Part shown: in pieces, positions 45,968-58,559 of the stretch
How the letters are laid out: each line of letters starts with the position of its first letter
Position numbering within the stretch: position 1 is the stretch's first letter
NCBI GenBank assembly: GCA_036023115.1
Contig: JAYKKT010000047.1
Span: forward strand, 3,154,501 to 3,218,500
Reading direction: 5' to 3'
DNA length: 64,000 nt
From: Brasenia schreberi
Taxonomy: Eukaryota; Streptophyta; Magnoliopsida; Nymphaeales; Cabombaceae
Made by a program: the position numbers and the translations under genes
Notes under the pieces: generated by a model
Database searches by the model: none
What the model was told of the DNA's origin: nothing
What the model saw: only the letters and a program-made list of their open reading frames with translations

Positions 45968-46231
45968 TGTAAATAAATAGGTATGCAATATGCAATTTAT
46001 TGAATTGAAAAATAATACTTATTTACAGATAAATCAATGAATTTTATACAAGATAGAGAGAGGAGAGAGACTCTCCAACGGCTAGCTGGATAGCCTTGGA
46101 GCCTCCAACAACTATCCAACTAGCTGTTGGAGGACCTGTTCTGGTCCCAGTGACCAGGCCACATTGGTTCGGTCCTCGAAGTTAGCAAGGTTGGGCCCTA
46201 TTGGCCCATCCAATCCTATTACATCTTAACA
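45968..46231 (-). repeat. 5' LTR of element C
   Basis: 264 bp; adjacent to the PBS complement (tgttacca ending at 45967) on one side and the ggcac duplication on the other. Confidence 0.88.
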
Positions 46232-47410
46232 GGCACACACCACAAAATAAACCAAGAACTAATGACTTCGATACTAGACAAAGCATACCAAACTGCAACT
46301 TGGAAACAGTAAAAGGAGAAGGATCACTTAGGAAAATTAGAAAAAGAAATTAAAAGTGTGGCTCAAATCAAGAAGAAAGCATAAAGAATAGGTAAAATGG
46401 CTTCATTACTACCCTCTCAGAATATCCAGAAAGGGCCTGTATTCAATGTAGAGGTTTTACCCCAACTGGCGCTACCCATGCCTAAGACAACACCCAGCAT
46501 AGGCACTCATGGAGGGTCCTATCTACAAATGATCTATCCTCAGAAGATTATGCTGGTTGTTCCAACACCTTGAAAGATGGTCTCTCCAAGTGGTAAATTA
46601 TGAAAATAAATTCGGAGAACGAACTTTGAGAGCCAATTATTACACTTCGAAAGAGAACCAATTGAAACAGTAGTTTGCCAAGAAACCTGAGAGAGAGAGA
46701 GGTGGGAGGGGCGGCGGTTGGATATGCAATTGCGTCAAGCGTGAGACATGATCGGCGTGGATGACAGAGCTAACATGACGTTTTTTCATACTTCACATAT
46801 ATAAATTTTGTAAAAATAATTCCTACCTTCATTTACAAGACAGCTAAATGAAGCACCAAATTTCTTACACAAAAACAAAGAGGCTCCGAGACCAGATACT
46901 TTGACAGAAGACCGATCAAAGTAATTGAACAGCAACCAATTCCCCAAACTACAGCCAAACAGAAGTAAAAAATTACCACAACCACAGCTCAGCATTTGAA
47001 AGAACCTGAGGGCTCCAATGAAACAGACAAGGCAACGAAGCGGCAGCGGCGAACCCAAGCCACAGATGCATTTGGAATTCCAAAGACCTCGTTTTGTATT
47101 AGGTCTAAAATTAGAGACTATGAACCATCCAAACTATTTTAACCACCGGAGTTCAAGGAGAGAGCAGAAAGATCGCCTCTTTCACTCCCTCAGCTCTTTG
47201 ATTTCTTCCTACGTTTTTCTGTTTACACCCAAGCGATCAAAACCCAATAATAGGAATCAAATATTTTGCACCACAGAATTGCACTGCCCAAAAAAAGAGC
47301 AGAAAGCAATAAGATGGAGAAACCCCAGCATAGCTTTCTTCACAAACCGAACTCCCAAACAAAAGAAATTAACTTAAACTAAATTAAATCGTACCCACAC
47401 AAATCTTCTG

Positions 47411-47412
<2 letters not shown>

Positions 47413-47498
<86 letters not shown>
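47413..47498. repeat. (GA)43 microsatellite
   Basis: Uninterrupted GA run of about 86 bp in the proposed 5' UTR intron of the RING gene, roughly 170 bp downstream of the proposed first exon. Confidence 0.97.
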
Positions 47499-47500
<2 letters not shown>

Positions 47501-47670
47501 CAAGTTTGGTCATCATCCTGATACGGAACTCAATGGTCATGCTTATGTGAAAAAAAGTCAAATTGAAGAAGCAGAAGATGATGATGAATCACACCATCGT
47601 CGTCTTACCTACTCCAAATTCCGCCCAACAATCAGAGAGAGAGACGTGTATACATGATCCTAATGCTCAC

Positions 47671-47735
47671 CTGAGCTCGAAGGGAGTGCGGTGCGTACGT
47701 GTGCGTATTGACGAAAGGGCGTTCCTTTATATGAA
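47671..47735 (-). promoter_or_regulatory. Candidate promoter and first 5' UTR exon of the RING gene
   Basis: The minus strand carries TTCATATAAAGG (47735-47724), then about 50 bp of leader ending in the consensus donor CTCAG/GTGAGC at 47671/47670. Upstream (47780-47930) the sequence is comparatively GC-rich with a CT tract. No coding gene starts here on either strand, so the upstream end of the RING gene is the most economical reading. Confidence 0.45.
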
Positions 47736-47939
47736 CCGGAGGCCTGTACGGCGGACCAGAGCCGTCCGATCTTCGCTCGGGCTTGCTGCGGACGGCTGAT
47801 GGGCTCTTTGTTCAAAACCCAGTCGACGATGACGGTAGACGCTTTGCTCCCCTAAGTAGACCTCGCCTTCCTCAGCGCCCTTCCCCTTTCCCTTCTTTTG
47901 CTCCGTTTCTTGCTTAGAGAGAGAGAGAGAGATACGCAC

Positions 47940-50800
47940 AGAGAAATTATGATCCAAAATCTTTCCCTTTGCAAAAGTACGCAATGACTAAGACGAAAAT
48001 CTCGTATGTATTTATGTAAATCATTTTCTCAAATCCACCACCTTTTCCTTCATAGTTGTCTCTAATGTAGTGCTTCTCTTTTGATTATTTTAAAGAAGTA
48101 CTTATTCTTTTGGAATTTGCTGATTGTGGTCAATCAAATTAAAAAAATTTGTCACCTCGTTCGGTTTTGGTTTCATGAAACAGTGGTTCCGAACAATTGT
48201 TTCCAAAAGTTTGTGTTTTTTCTTTAAAATTTTATGTTTTAAATTGTTTTTATCAGCTTCACACAGTTTCATACTCAAATCAAGACCGGCCTTATGTCGG
48301 TTTAGTTACAGTTCTAGGTTCTTGAGTAACCAAAACTGGTCATGTGTATGTATATACATTCATGCACCACAGATCTTTTTCATTCTACCCGGCAGGCCTT
48401 TTCTCTCTCTTCATAAAAGAATTGAGATGAGAATTCTCTCATATTTATATGAAGAGGAGGTAAAAGGAAGACTTATGGTACATGCCCACACATAGGCATA
48501 CACAAACACAAATTTCACACGTAAATAAAAATAAAAGAAAAATCAAAAGATCCTTTCAAAACTAAATCTTCAATGCAAATTGTATAAGTGCACAAATATC
48601 ACACCCTGTATGAACGTTGACTAAATTTCATGGCTTTGAAGAGGCTACCTGAAAAAAGGTGGGACGATATTGACATTAGACAAAGAGAACGCACTAATTG
48701 GATATTGGCTATAAAGAAAGTGGGACTCTAAATATTACAATAGTTAAATAACTTCATATTAGAATATATATATATAACTGCAAGTTGATAGACCTCCTTT
48801 CATGACAACTCTATTAGACTATATGTGTTGTCATGAACGATAGAGATCAAGTCGTCCGGTAACATCGACATAAATATCGTTACTAATTGATACACATAAG
48901 TTCATTAAATACGACGTGAAATAAGTGTATTGGTTACCGTCGTTCGATTGATCGCACAAACTATGCTAATTATATGATCGCACAAACAATGATAATGACA
49001 ATCAATGACTAGCACGAAATATTGTCTAGCAGTTCTCATTCTCTCGAGAGATTTGTTAGAGAATTGCTTTCTTTATTTTGTTCTCTCTTTCTCCAATCCC
49101 TGTCTCCTCTAGCTGATCCTAATTTAATGTGGTATTTTCCTTTAAGGGTTCGAGGGATTAAATAAAGCCAAGATGGGCACACCTTGTCTAATGCACTTTA
49201 TCTACCCTTCCCCAACTCAACCATAAATATTCCATTCCCAAGACCTAAATCGTGCCCCCGATAATCGAACTCGAGAACTTCAACTTAGAGAATCCTTATG
49301 ACTTTGAGGAAGGCTTAAGCTAGTATAGTTCATGTTTTAACATCTTAATGTACGTTCATGAAAGTGGATGGATACTGGTGTAGAATGGAACCAATACCCA
49401 AGTGAAGATCCAGATCGCTCGGCATGAGAAAAAGTGGATTTTGGATTAGCCATTGTTTGAATCTAAATCAATCTCATGACCAAGTGAAGATCCAGATCGC
49501 TTGGTATGAGAAAAAGTGGATTTTGGATTAGCCATTGCTTGAATCTAAATCAATCTCATGGCGGAGTTTGACATATTGTGGAAAACTATGATATAAGGTG
49601 AGCGGCGTCGTTGGACTTTGAATCTTCGGATGATCCAAGTCTAGGAGATTCAAAAACTCCAACATCTAACATGCTAAAATGTGGATCTCCTATTTCGAAT
49701 GTGAACCTAAATCAACGATCCAGTCTAGGAACCTGATTTCGCGATTTCATGAGGATCAAATTACAGCTGTTTGTTTCTTGGTTTTGGTTGTTCATGGCAT
49801 CCAAAGTAGGGAAAGAGCTTAAGATGGAACAAGTCAACCATCTTTACATTTTTTTTATAGGAGCCATAAGCTGTCGATCATTTCGATGAACGGTATCTAA
49901 ATCATCCATTCCATTTTTCAATTCTTCTCATTTGGCCAAGGGTTTAATGTTGGGAGTTCGATACCCGGGGCGTGCCTCTGGCTTCGGCCTCCTATACCAG
50001 GGGAAAAAAAAATGTCTTCTCATTATTAGATGTCATTAATCTTATGAATGGAAGATAGTTAAGGGGATTCAATCTGCAATTGTGCCTTCACCAAAACCAA
50101 AACCCTTACCGAAATCCAGACTTATCTCACATTAAGTTGGGCTCCACACATTTCTTCTTTTTTTAAAAAAATTATTTATTTAAGAAAACAATGGCACTAG
50201 AGTAATTTCAACATGTTGCTCATTGCAATGGAACTTTGTTTTTATGTTCAAACACCGATCAGGACGACAACGATTACTGGGGTTTTGCTTTCGGGCTAAA
50301 ATTATTCCTCACACTTAATCTTTGTCTTATAAGCACAAAGGTGCACCAACAACTAGGCTCAACAGTTCTCATTGCATTATTTATATAAAAGAGAAGCTGG
50401 GTCCGGTGGAGCTAGACCGAGTCTTTTCTTTTTGTATGTGAAAGAACTCAGCAACTAACCAGCCGGTCCATTTGTGGTTGCGTGATTCTTCTTGTCTTCA
50501 GGCTTTCCAATACTTAATTTGTATTCTTGCTATTTGCTTTTTAAATGGGTATCAACTATATGGTTCAGTTTATTAGCTCTAAACGTAACGTCAATAGTTG
50601 AGTCATTATCGCCAATGTGCCAACCATATGGTCACCAAAACTCTGCCCATTCTGAACTTGACCTGCCAACCACCAAAAGTTGGGTCAGTTCTTCGCCAAT
50701 CTTATTATTCAATTTGGTTTCTTTAGGGTCCTTGTGGGAAACGCTACGACGAATTTGTTTCTTTAGAAATGATGCATGATAACGGAAGATTCAAAGACTG
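47940..50800. other. Intergenic region, no gene recognised
   Basis: AT-rich. It includes a GGTTC-type fragment at 48255-48345, a tandem duplication at 49399-49562, and a tRNA-like block near 49946-50005 (gagttcgatacccgggg, resembling a pol III B box) that may be SINE debris. The 95-codon plus frame at 50492-50779 has no recognised feature. Confidence 0.45.
49399..49562 (+). repeat. 82-bp perfect-register tandem duplication
   Basis: Units 49399-49480 and 49481-49562 (caagtgaagatccagatcgc start) differ at only about four positions, so the duplication is recent. Confidence 0.92.
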
Positions 50801-51120
<320 letters not shown>

Positions 51121-51130
51121 TATATATATA

Positions 51131-51251
51131 TAAAGAGAGAGAGGAAGGTTAGAGTTGTTCGGGACTATATACTCATGGATTACTACCATAAAGTCATCCA
51201 TCAAAGCCGGATGTAGGAGTATATTTACTTTCGGAGTATCTTAACATTCTT

Positions 51252-51280
<29 letters not shown>
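51131..51280. mobile_element. Second unit and TA tract in the same chain
   Basis: About 120 bp starting aaagagagagagg and ending cattcttt, bounded by TA tracts at 51117-51131 and 51252-51279. The inverted ends are weak, so the MITE assignment is tentative. A further possible unit, starting after the (GA)n at 51281, contains gatataagtgtaataac near 51341. Confidence 0.4.
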
Positions 51281-51282
<2 letters not shown>

Positions 51283-51559
51283 GAGAGAGAGTAATTGAAT
51301 CATTCTCACCATTAATGTCACTCATATTGTGACTTTTTGGGATATAAGTGTAATAACATTGGTGGAAATTGAATCATTTCAACCATATTGCGTTATTTTT
51401 TCAAGATTTTGAATATAGATGATATTTTATAAATATAAATATCATATCATTCTTTCTCGACATGCTTTAAATCATGTTCCAAAATATCACTGAAAAACAA
51501 GTACCACGAGGGTAAGAAAGTCATTTACCTTCCCTACGGAAGTCACTAGAAACCAAGCA

Positions 51560-52290
51560 AGTTCAACAGGTCATATGTTCTAGACATAGCGGGTTCCGAT
51601 TTTGGTTGAACCGAATTGAACTGGGATCGGGCTGTTTTCAGTTCCAGTTTGAGTCCCAAACCATCTCGAACTGAAAAAACATTAAAAATTTTAAATTTTG
51701 AAAATTTTAAAGAAATATATGAAACCGCCAATTGAAAAAGTTGAACCTTAGTTTGGGGATCGGTTTGACCACATGCATGCCCCAGGTACCTCTCGAAGCA
51801 ATTACCTTGTTTAAGTAGGCGAATCCCTTCTTTTGTTTTGGATATATATGACTGGTTTGGAACTGGCCGGACAGTTTCAACTGGAATCGAACCGGGTCTC
51901 AAACATATTGAAATTGAAAACATGTAACCAAACATGAAACTGAGGGTCACCCGGTTCGATCACAGTTCCACCTTTCATAGAACCAAAATTGGAACTAGCA
52001 GTTTGGAACGGGTCTGGGCCCCAAACATTTGAACTGGAAACATCAAACCAAACCCGAGACTGAGGGTCACCTAGTTCGATTCTGGTTCTACCTTTCATGG
52101 AACCAAAACTGGAACCAATGGTTTGGAACCGGTCTAACAATTTCAAACGGAACCGAACTGGGCGCCAAACATACTGGAACTGGAAACGTGAAACCATGAC
52201 TGAAACCGAGGGTCACCTGGTTTGATTTCAGTTCCACATTTCATGGAACCGAAACTAGAACTAGCAGTTTGGAATCGCTGTTATGGTATT
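51560..52290. repeat. GGTTC-rich repeat with three-unit tandem array
   Basis: The block gagggtcacctggttcgatt..ggttcca recurs at 51942, 52062 and 52208 (spacing 120 and 146 bp). Long minus-strand frames through it (up to 134 codons) follow from the repeat's composition and match no family that I recognise. Confidence 0.75.
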
Positions 52291-52689
52291 TTAGTTTTTT
52301 CTTTAAAATTTTTTATTAAGGTCGGCCCACTTCGGGTGTGGTGATTTTCTCAAAGTTGAGACAAAAGAGCGTTATTAGTGGCTTAATATTCCACTAATTA
52401 GTGTCTAATATGATTGAATCTTATTTTTCCTAATCAATTGGTCTGCCTGCCTAACTCGACCTTGCTAACATCTCCAAAAATAAGATAAATATTTGGACTT
52501 TCTTTTAGAGAAAATGTATAGCCATCAATTGCGACCTTAAGGGAAAAAAATACTTTTCTATTTCTTGGAGAAGCATAACTATAATCTAAAATGTCAACTC
52601 AGCCACCAATCTTGATATGCTTGACTTGCACGATTGCTTATTGCTTGACTATTAAGAAAATTAGATCCTTTTATATTGGTACATGTTTA

Positions 52690-53238
<549 letters not shown>

Positions 53239-53589
53239 TATATATTATTATTATTATTTCATGTGGAGGAATCGAACACACTGTGTTAAAGTCGTCTTGA
53301 GAATTGTTTCCACTGATAAAAACCATCTCTAATGACTGTTTCAGTGATTTGGTATGGGGTAACCTGAAGAAGGGAGGAGTTCCTCATAAAACAGACCGCA
53401 GAAATGTTTGACGAGAAAAGAAAGAAAGAGCACTTCTTTTTCCCTGTTCTAACGTATCCCAAATGACTTTCCAACGGGTAACTCATGAGAGATATACCCT
53501 ACATATTTTGACAATTCCGGGTTGGGTTTAGGGTAAACCCACCACGAGTACTTAGAAATAATGTTTTCAAAACAGATATTTTTACCTAG

Positions 53590-53860
53590 ACATGACCGGT
53601 TCCTAATTGGTTCGGAGGTTCCAACTGAAACCAAAGAATCTGAAATGGGTGAAACCGGAACCAGAACCAAAACAGAACTGACAACTCCAAACAGTTGCTT
53701 CTGGTAATTTTTTAAAATAAAATTACTGACTCTAGGCAATTCCGAACTCAAGTTGGAACTGCCACAGAACTGATGGTTCTAGCACTATAACTGAAACCAG
53801 TTCTCCATCGGATTGGTTATGGTTCCAGGTTTTGGGTTAACTGGAACTGGACATGTCTAT
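53590..53860. repeat. GGTTC-rich dispersed repeat fragment
   Basis: Same vocabulary as 1-290. The open frame across it on the minus strand is compositional. Confidence 0.45.
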
Positions 53861-54951
53861 TTCTACATAACCAAACCCAAATTATGTACTTGCATAGAAT
53901 ACGTCCTTACCCACTCCCATGACCTGAAAGTCGTTCACTAAATGTGTGTGAACAATTTATCCAATGTAGTGATTGCATTGATTATGGTTCTTTTAGCTGC
54001 ACTAGTTATTGTTAACTATTTAGTTTTAATGGAAAAAGAAAAGAAGAAAGTATATGCAAGTTGGGTTGGGCGGGTCGGATTGTAAGAGTCATGTGCAGGT
54101 AGGAAGCGGGTTCAAGCTGGTCCCGAACCCGACCCAAACCACCAAATCCATGCATAAGCAGTAACACCAAATCCAATAACAAGAAAACTTGTACAGCTGT
54201 CATTTCTTCCATTTGGAGAATGTATTCATACGTATTTAAAAAAATGCAATATCTGTGCATAAAATGGATATTAATTGCACGACGAGCTATAGCTCACCCA
54301 GCTAGAGGGTCAACAGTGGTGGATCCAAGAATTTTTTAGGGGGAGTGCACTTGTATTTCACATCCACAAAGCATTTATATTTATCTATATACGGTGGTAT
54401 ATACAGTGGTGGATCTAGGAATTTTTTAGATTTTAAATGACCTCATCCGGGGTCAACTAACAAGTTAAGGTCATGAAGTCGATACCCAGCATGTCATCTG
54501 GCTACAGCCTCCACTTTATGCCAAAAGAGATGGATATATACATTCTTGGATAAAAGAATTATCACTTTCATGTTTATTATTCAGCTAAGAAAGGACTGTA
54601 CATTATATCTGTGAACTATCTTTCTGTATAGGTGGTGAGGATTTAGCTGGTATCCGAAACAAGCACAAGAAGTCTCACACAGTGATTTCGTGTCCACAGA
54701 CTTGTGAAACTTGTGCACAAGGAAACCATATCAAACCCGAAACAATGGTCGCATTGACCTTATATGATCTTTGGTACTTGCCAAAAACTACTTACCCACT
54801 GAACCTAGAAAGTTGGCTAATCCAGGCAAAATTCATGAAATCGCAACCAAAGAAGCTAGAACATCATGAACTTGCTCACGCTCCCAAACAAGACCAAAAG
54901 GAGAAGAAAAAACAGGCCAAGATAAACCCCTTGGTGTGCCCAAGAATCATA
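53861..54951. other. Region downstream of the small-protein gene
   Basis: Includes two copies of agtggtggatc..agaatttttta (about 54317 and 54408), ends of a TIR element related to the one at 61359, and the probable 3' UTR of the small-protein gene, with AATAAA on the minus strand at 54578-54573. Confidence 0.4.
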
Positions 54952-56872
54952 TCACATTGTGGATCGGGTCCGTGAGGTTTGGCAAGGCCAAATGAAAAAT
55001 CTCCCATATTTGCGTTTAGGTGTGTGGGAGGTCAGCATCTCCCACATCACTTGAATATCTTGGTAGCCGGATGTCTGCACATCTTTTCGAAGCTTTAGAA
55101 GGCCCGATCCTGCCCATGCAGACAAATATAAATGTCAATTTTCCCCAAATAACCTAATATACTGTTAACTAGGGAAAGAAAAAGATGGAGCCAAACTTAG
55201 TTTATTGATGTAGATCTTCACAAGTCACATCTTGCATTTGCTAGCATATCTACAAAAAACTCAACTATGCAAATTTGAAAAGAATGGATGGTTTACATTT
55301 GAATTTAAAGAGTAAGTGAACTTGATTTAAAAAGGCCTTTTGTATTCAAATCTTCACTATTCATCTTTTCCTTTTGTATTCAAATCTTCACTCTTCATCT
55401 TTCAAATTGGATGGTTGATATTTGTTTGGATATGCTAGTATTTAAGTGTATTAGCATATGTCATGCTCTCTCTCTATATACATATATAGTGATTAGATTC
55501 TACCCACCCATTGCTTTTGCTTAGCATGAGTATAATAAAAATATCATTCGCACTTTTCTAAAGCCCCTTAAAAAATTTAAAATTACACTCATCTCAAGCT
55601 AAAAGCAATGGGTGGACAGGTGTAAGTATGGGCAGGATTTAGTTTTCCTATATATATAAATATATAAAAATATATAGAGATACATTCATATATTATATAC
55701 ATACACACACACATATATATTGAGCCCAGAGCCGACCAGACTTTCACTAGAATCCCCTAACTTGTGTTTGAATGAATCCTAAATAACCCTAATACATAGC
55801 TAAGTCCTCTCAATACGGTATGATTACTCACTGCATCAAGTCCCAATAATCTCTCAAATGCTTCTGGTATTGGAAGGATAAACCATTTGAATGGTTGCTT
55901 TCGATCCTCTTCTATCAATCTTTTAGACATAAACCCGTCGGGTCTGCCTAACCCATCTTGCCAATAAAAAAAATGAATGAACTCAGTTGGACGGCTGAGA
56001 TTTGCTGTAGGATGAAGATCATGTAAAGGTGGTGAGCAGAGGGAATCATGGGATTCGCTTTTGACCGTCGGCGTCATCTTTGTTAAAGGCCTTGTGCATT
56101 CAACACTTTCTTTCTTCTTCACTCCGTTCACGTGCACCACTGAAAGCAGCCAGTCACAACCCCGCTGGATCATAACCTTCTCATGACCGCCCCCAAAAGG
56201 CAGACGCCAGCCGATCGTTGACCAATTTCAGTGCCAAATATAGGTCTCTGAACCTTCGTGTGGTTGGGCAGCAAATCTCAGCCGTCCAATACAGGATGTA
56301 CGGTGATATATAGCTTTGCGAAACTTACTTTGATAGATATACTACCACCTTTCACAATGCATTTGGACTCCACCGTTCATTGTGGATCCTAACGAACGAA
56401 CGGTTGTGATTTACTAGTGGATCTATCTTCTGGGCACAATTGGGCGCCAAAGCCAATGCACACCCGGATATCGAACTCATGACCTTTTAACATGTGAGCC
56501 AGACTCCTAGCCAACAGAGCATTGCCCTTTGTGCACAGTCAAACGATTTCTTCCTTGGACAGTGCATACTTACGCATTCTCATATTTTCTGGAGGCATAT
56601 ATGTCATGTAAAAAAGTTATATGTGTTCAAGAAAATAAAGGACAAACTCATTATATTTAAAACCTGAAAAAGCAAATGGAATATACACACGTGTGTCTGT
56701 GAGCACGGGTATATATTTGTATTATGAATTTCAAAATATCATTAAGCTAAAAAAAATTTAAAACAACTAGACCACTATAAAATTTACAACTAAATTTTTT
56801 TTAAAAACATATTAATATGTTAGACACGAGAGTTGGAAGAGGCACACATTCTGAACGTTAGCACATCCTAGA

Positions 56873-56953
<81 letters not shown>

Positions 56954-56970
56954 CATATACATATATATAC

Positions 56971-57039
<69 letters not shown>

Positions 57040-57068
57040 CATATACATATATATACATATACATATAC

Positions 57069-57102
<34 letters not shown>

Positions 57103-57140
57103 ATATATACATACCATGAATTCTTGTTAATATGTTTTCT

Positions 57141-57204
<64 letters not shown>

Positions 57205-57540
57205 GTAAGACTGCAAACTCAGCCGTCGAGCTCGCAGGTGACCTGGACGTCAAACTCCCAGTTTTAATCTCCTTAATATGCCACCTGAAGTTTTTATATT
57301 CTAAATATTTACAAATTCGGCAATTACTCGCAGTTGCACCAAAGTATATGAGACAGAAACAATAAATCTAAAAAACGAGTACATATATAAAGAGAGAGAT
57401 ATGCTGAATTCAATACATACTTAAAAATAATCAAACATTTTTATTGTTTGATCAGTATGATCAGTGAAATGAAAAAACAAATTCTACTGTTGTCTTAAAA
57501 ATGTTCGAGAAGATTTAAACAAAATTGATTGAGCACACAG

Positions 57541-57621
<81 letters not shown>

Positions 57622-58364
57622 TGAAGGCTCTCGCTCAAGAGGTTCCGATTACTAAGCAGACCTTCTAACCAACTTAGTTTTGGGAATTGTTATGCAGGCA
57701 TAATTTTCAATAAAAGATATTCAGCCATCGTCGAAACGTTCCAGCGTTGTTTTTCGTGAACCCCGAAATGTTTCCGTGTAACATAGATACAACAACATTC
57801 TATTTATGAAATGCAGTAGTTATTCAAAATTAAGGAAAATTTAAAACAAGGGATTAAACCCAGCAATTCGGTTCAGCGTATTTAATCTTGCCTATTTGTT
57901 ATTCCACTGTTTTTAATTTCCTTTAAGAAAGAAATTTTAGATCCAAAAAGGAAAAAGCTAGTTGTTTAACACCGATTCTAACAACAATGGTAATTATCCA
58001 TATAGATCATACACCATGCTTAAACGGATACGCATAAATTACTTCAATAAATTATGGAGGAAACGAAGCAATCCATCATGAGGAGAACAACGTAGAAATA
58101 CAAATTTATAAGCTTTAAAACCATTAGAAAACCCTTGTTCCTCGCTATTTTGTGGTTAATTTCCGTGATGGTTTCATTATATCGTTCGCATTAAGATTGA
58201 CGATTAAACAACCTATTGCTCCAAGAACAAGAATTCATGGTAGAACAAAGACAAGGAAGAAATAGGAGAAGATTTTACTAACCGCGTCTTCTGGTTCGTA
58301 GCCGGGAGGAGACGGCCAACCACATCCGCCGGACCGGTAACGTAACTTTCTGCCACCACTCCAT
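54952..58364 (-). CDS. Conserved small plant protein, function unknown
   Basis: Two coding exons on the minus strand, 58364-58283 and 55109-54952, join across a GT-AG intron of 3173 nt (donor GTTAGT, acceptor GGGCAG) into 79 aa. The N-terminus is [20 protein letters not shown], a short amphipathic, basic stretch; then [18 protein letters not shown] and [10 protein letters not shown], then a basic, aromatic tail ([10 protein letters not shown]). I recognise the MEWW(x)K...VRR.W.AV / LLKL..DVQT..Y.D.QVMWEML layout from short uncharacterised proteins in many flowering plants; no function is known to me. Neither exon is obvious alone, but the reading frame, splice sites and family pattern agree. 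The second cysteine-type position (TCGY or TCEY in relatives as I recall) is Ser here. A CT tract lies in the 5' leader. Confidence 0.85.
55491..55649. mobile_element. Palindromic MITE copy in the small-protein intron
   Basis: Arms: ccacccattgcttttgctta, then gcatgagtataat on the left; attacactcatctcaagcta, then aaagcaatgggtgg on the right (55582-55614). The outer end gattagattctaccc starts just after (CT)n/TA sequence, and the right end ggcaggatttag is followed by TA tracts. About 159 bp. Confidence 0.7.
55757..56173 (-). other. Unrecognised 138-codon frame inside the small-protein intron
   Basis: Starts [20 protein letters not shown]. No domain recognised and no flanking splice-compatible exon identified. 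It lies on the same strand as the host gene, within its intron. It may be a captured gene fragment or a chance frame. Confidence 0.2.
56400..56530 (-). mobile_element. Possible tRNA-derived SINE
   Basis: The minus strand has ggctaggagtctggctcaca, then aggtcatgagttcgatatcc, spacing and wording like pol III A and B boxes. Similar B-box words occur near 49960 and 54475. No clear tail or target duplication was found, and it does not fold as a functional tRNA by inspection. Confidence 0.35.
56875..57201. repeat. Long (TA)n/(CATATA)n microsatellite block
   Basis: About 240 bp of TA mixed with CATATA units, a 30-bp spacer (57115-57144), then another 57-bp TA run. The open frames across it on both strands are artefacts. 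Confidence 0.97.
57543..57617. repeat. (TA)37 microsatellite
   Basis: Uninterrupted TA run in the intron of the small-protein gene. Confidence 0.97.
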
Positions 58365-58458
58365 CCTTCCTCGAACCCAGGAGTCGCAATGAACAGAAAC
58401 TATCCGCGAAATGACCGACCGGAAGACGGCGAAATTTGGCCGGGATCTTTGGATCCAC

Positions 58459-58460
<2 letters not shown>

Positions 58461-58501
<41 letters not shown>
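58461..58501 (-). promoter_or_regulatory. CT tract in the leader of the small-protein gene
   Basis: About 20 CT units on the coding strand lie 97 nt before the start codon at 58364. CT/GA tracts near plant transcription start sites are common; a role is inferred. Confidence 0.5.
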
Positions 58502-58503
<2 letters not shown>

Positions 58504-58559
58504 GGCCGCTGAGAACAAAAGCAGCAATAGGGAAGAAAAAAATCCAAGAGAAGTGGACC

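Larger units (their letters stand above)
42823..46231 (-). mobile_element. Complete non-autonomous LTR retrotransposon C (3.4 kb)
   Basis: The 3' LTR is 42823-43027 and the 5' LTR 45968-46231 (minus-strand element), both starting TGTAAA and ending TTAACA in plus-strand reading. A perfect 5-bp target duplication, ggcac, lies at 42818-42822 and 46232-46236. The polypurine tract CACCGTAAGTTTGAGGGAAG (minus, ending at 43028) and a degenerate primer-binding site TGGTAACAG (minus, from 45967) are in place. The LTRs differ by a large deletion and many substitutions, so this copy is older than B. The interior shares the ccaacaacatgaa.cacctt and aaacaagctttaaggctaag repeats of B but no gag or pol. A 175-codon minus frame at 44691-44164 has no recognised domain. 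Confidence 0.9.
42021..47670 (-). other. Proposed long 5' UTR intron of the RING gene
   Basis: The acceptor TTTCATAG ending at 42047 leaves a 26-nt leader (42046-42021) before the ATG. The matching donor may be CTCAG/GTGAGC at 47671/47670. The interval holds the complete LTR element at 42823-46231, a (GA)n tract, and otherwise unremarkable sequence. Closer promoters cannot be excluded. Confidence 0.4.

Noticed and set aside
49946..50005. tRNA gene candidate (gttcgatacccgggg)
   Set aside because: Only a B-box-like word; no acceptor stem or cloverleaf could be drawn. Treated as possible SINE debris.
54682..54975. 97-codon plus-strand open frame
   Set aside because: Its 3' end is antisense to the second coding exon of the small-protein gene (54952-55109), and the frame matches no family that I recognise.
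56812..57267. Several 100-131-codon frames on both strands
   Set aside because: Pure (TA)n/(CATATA)n translation (Tyr-Ile repeats).
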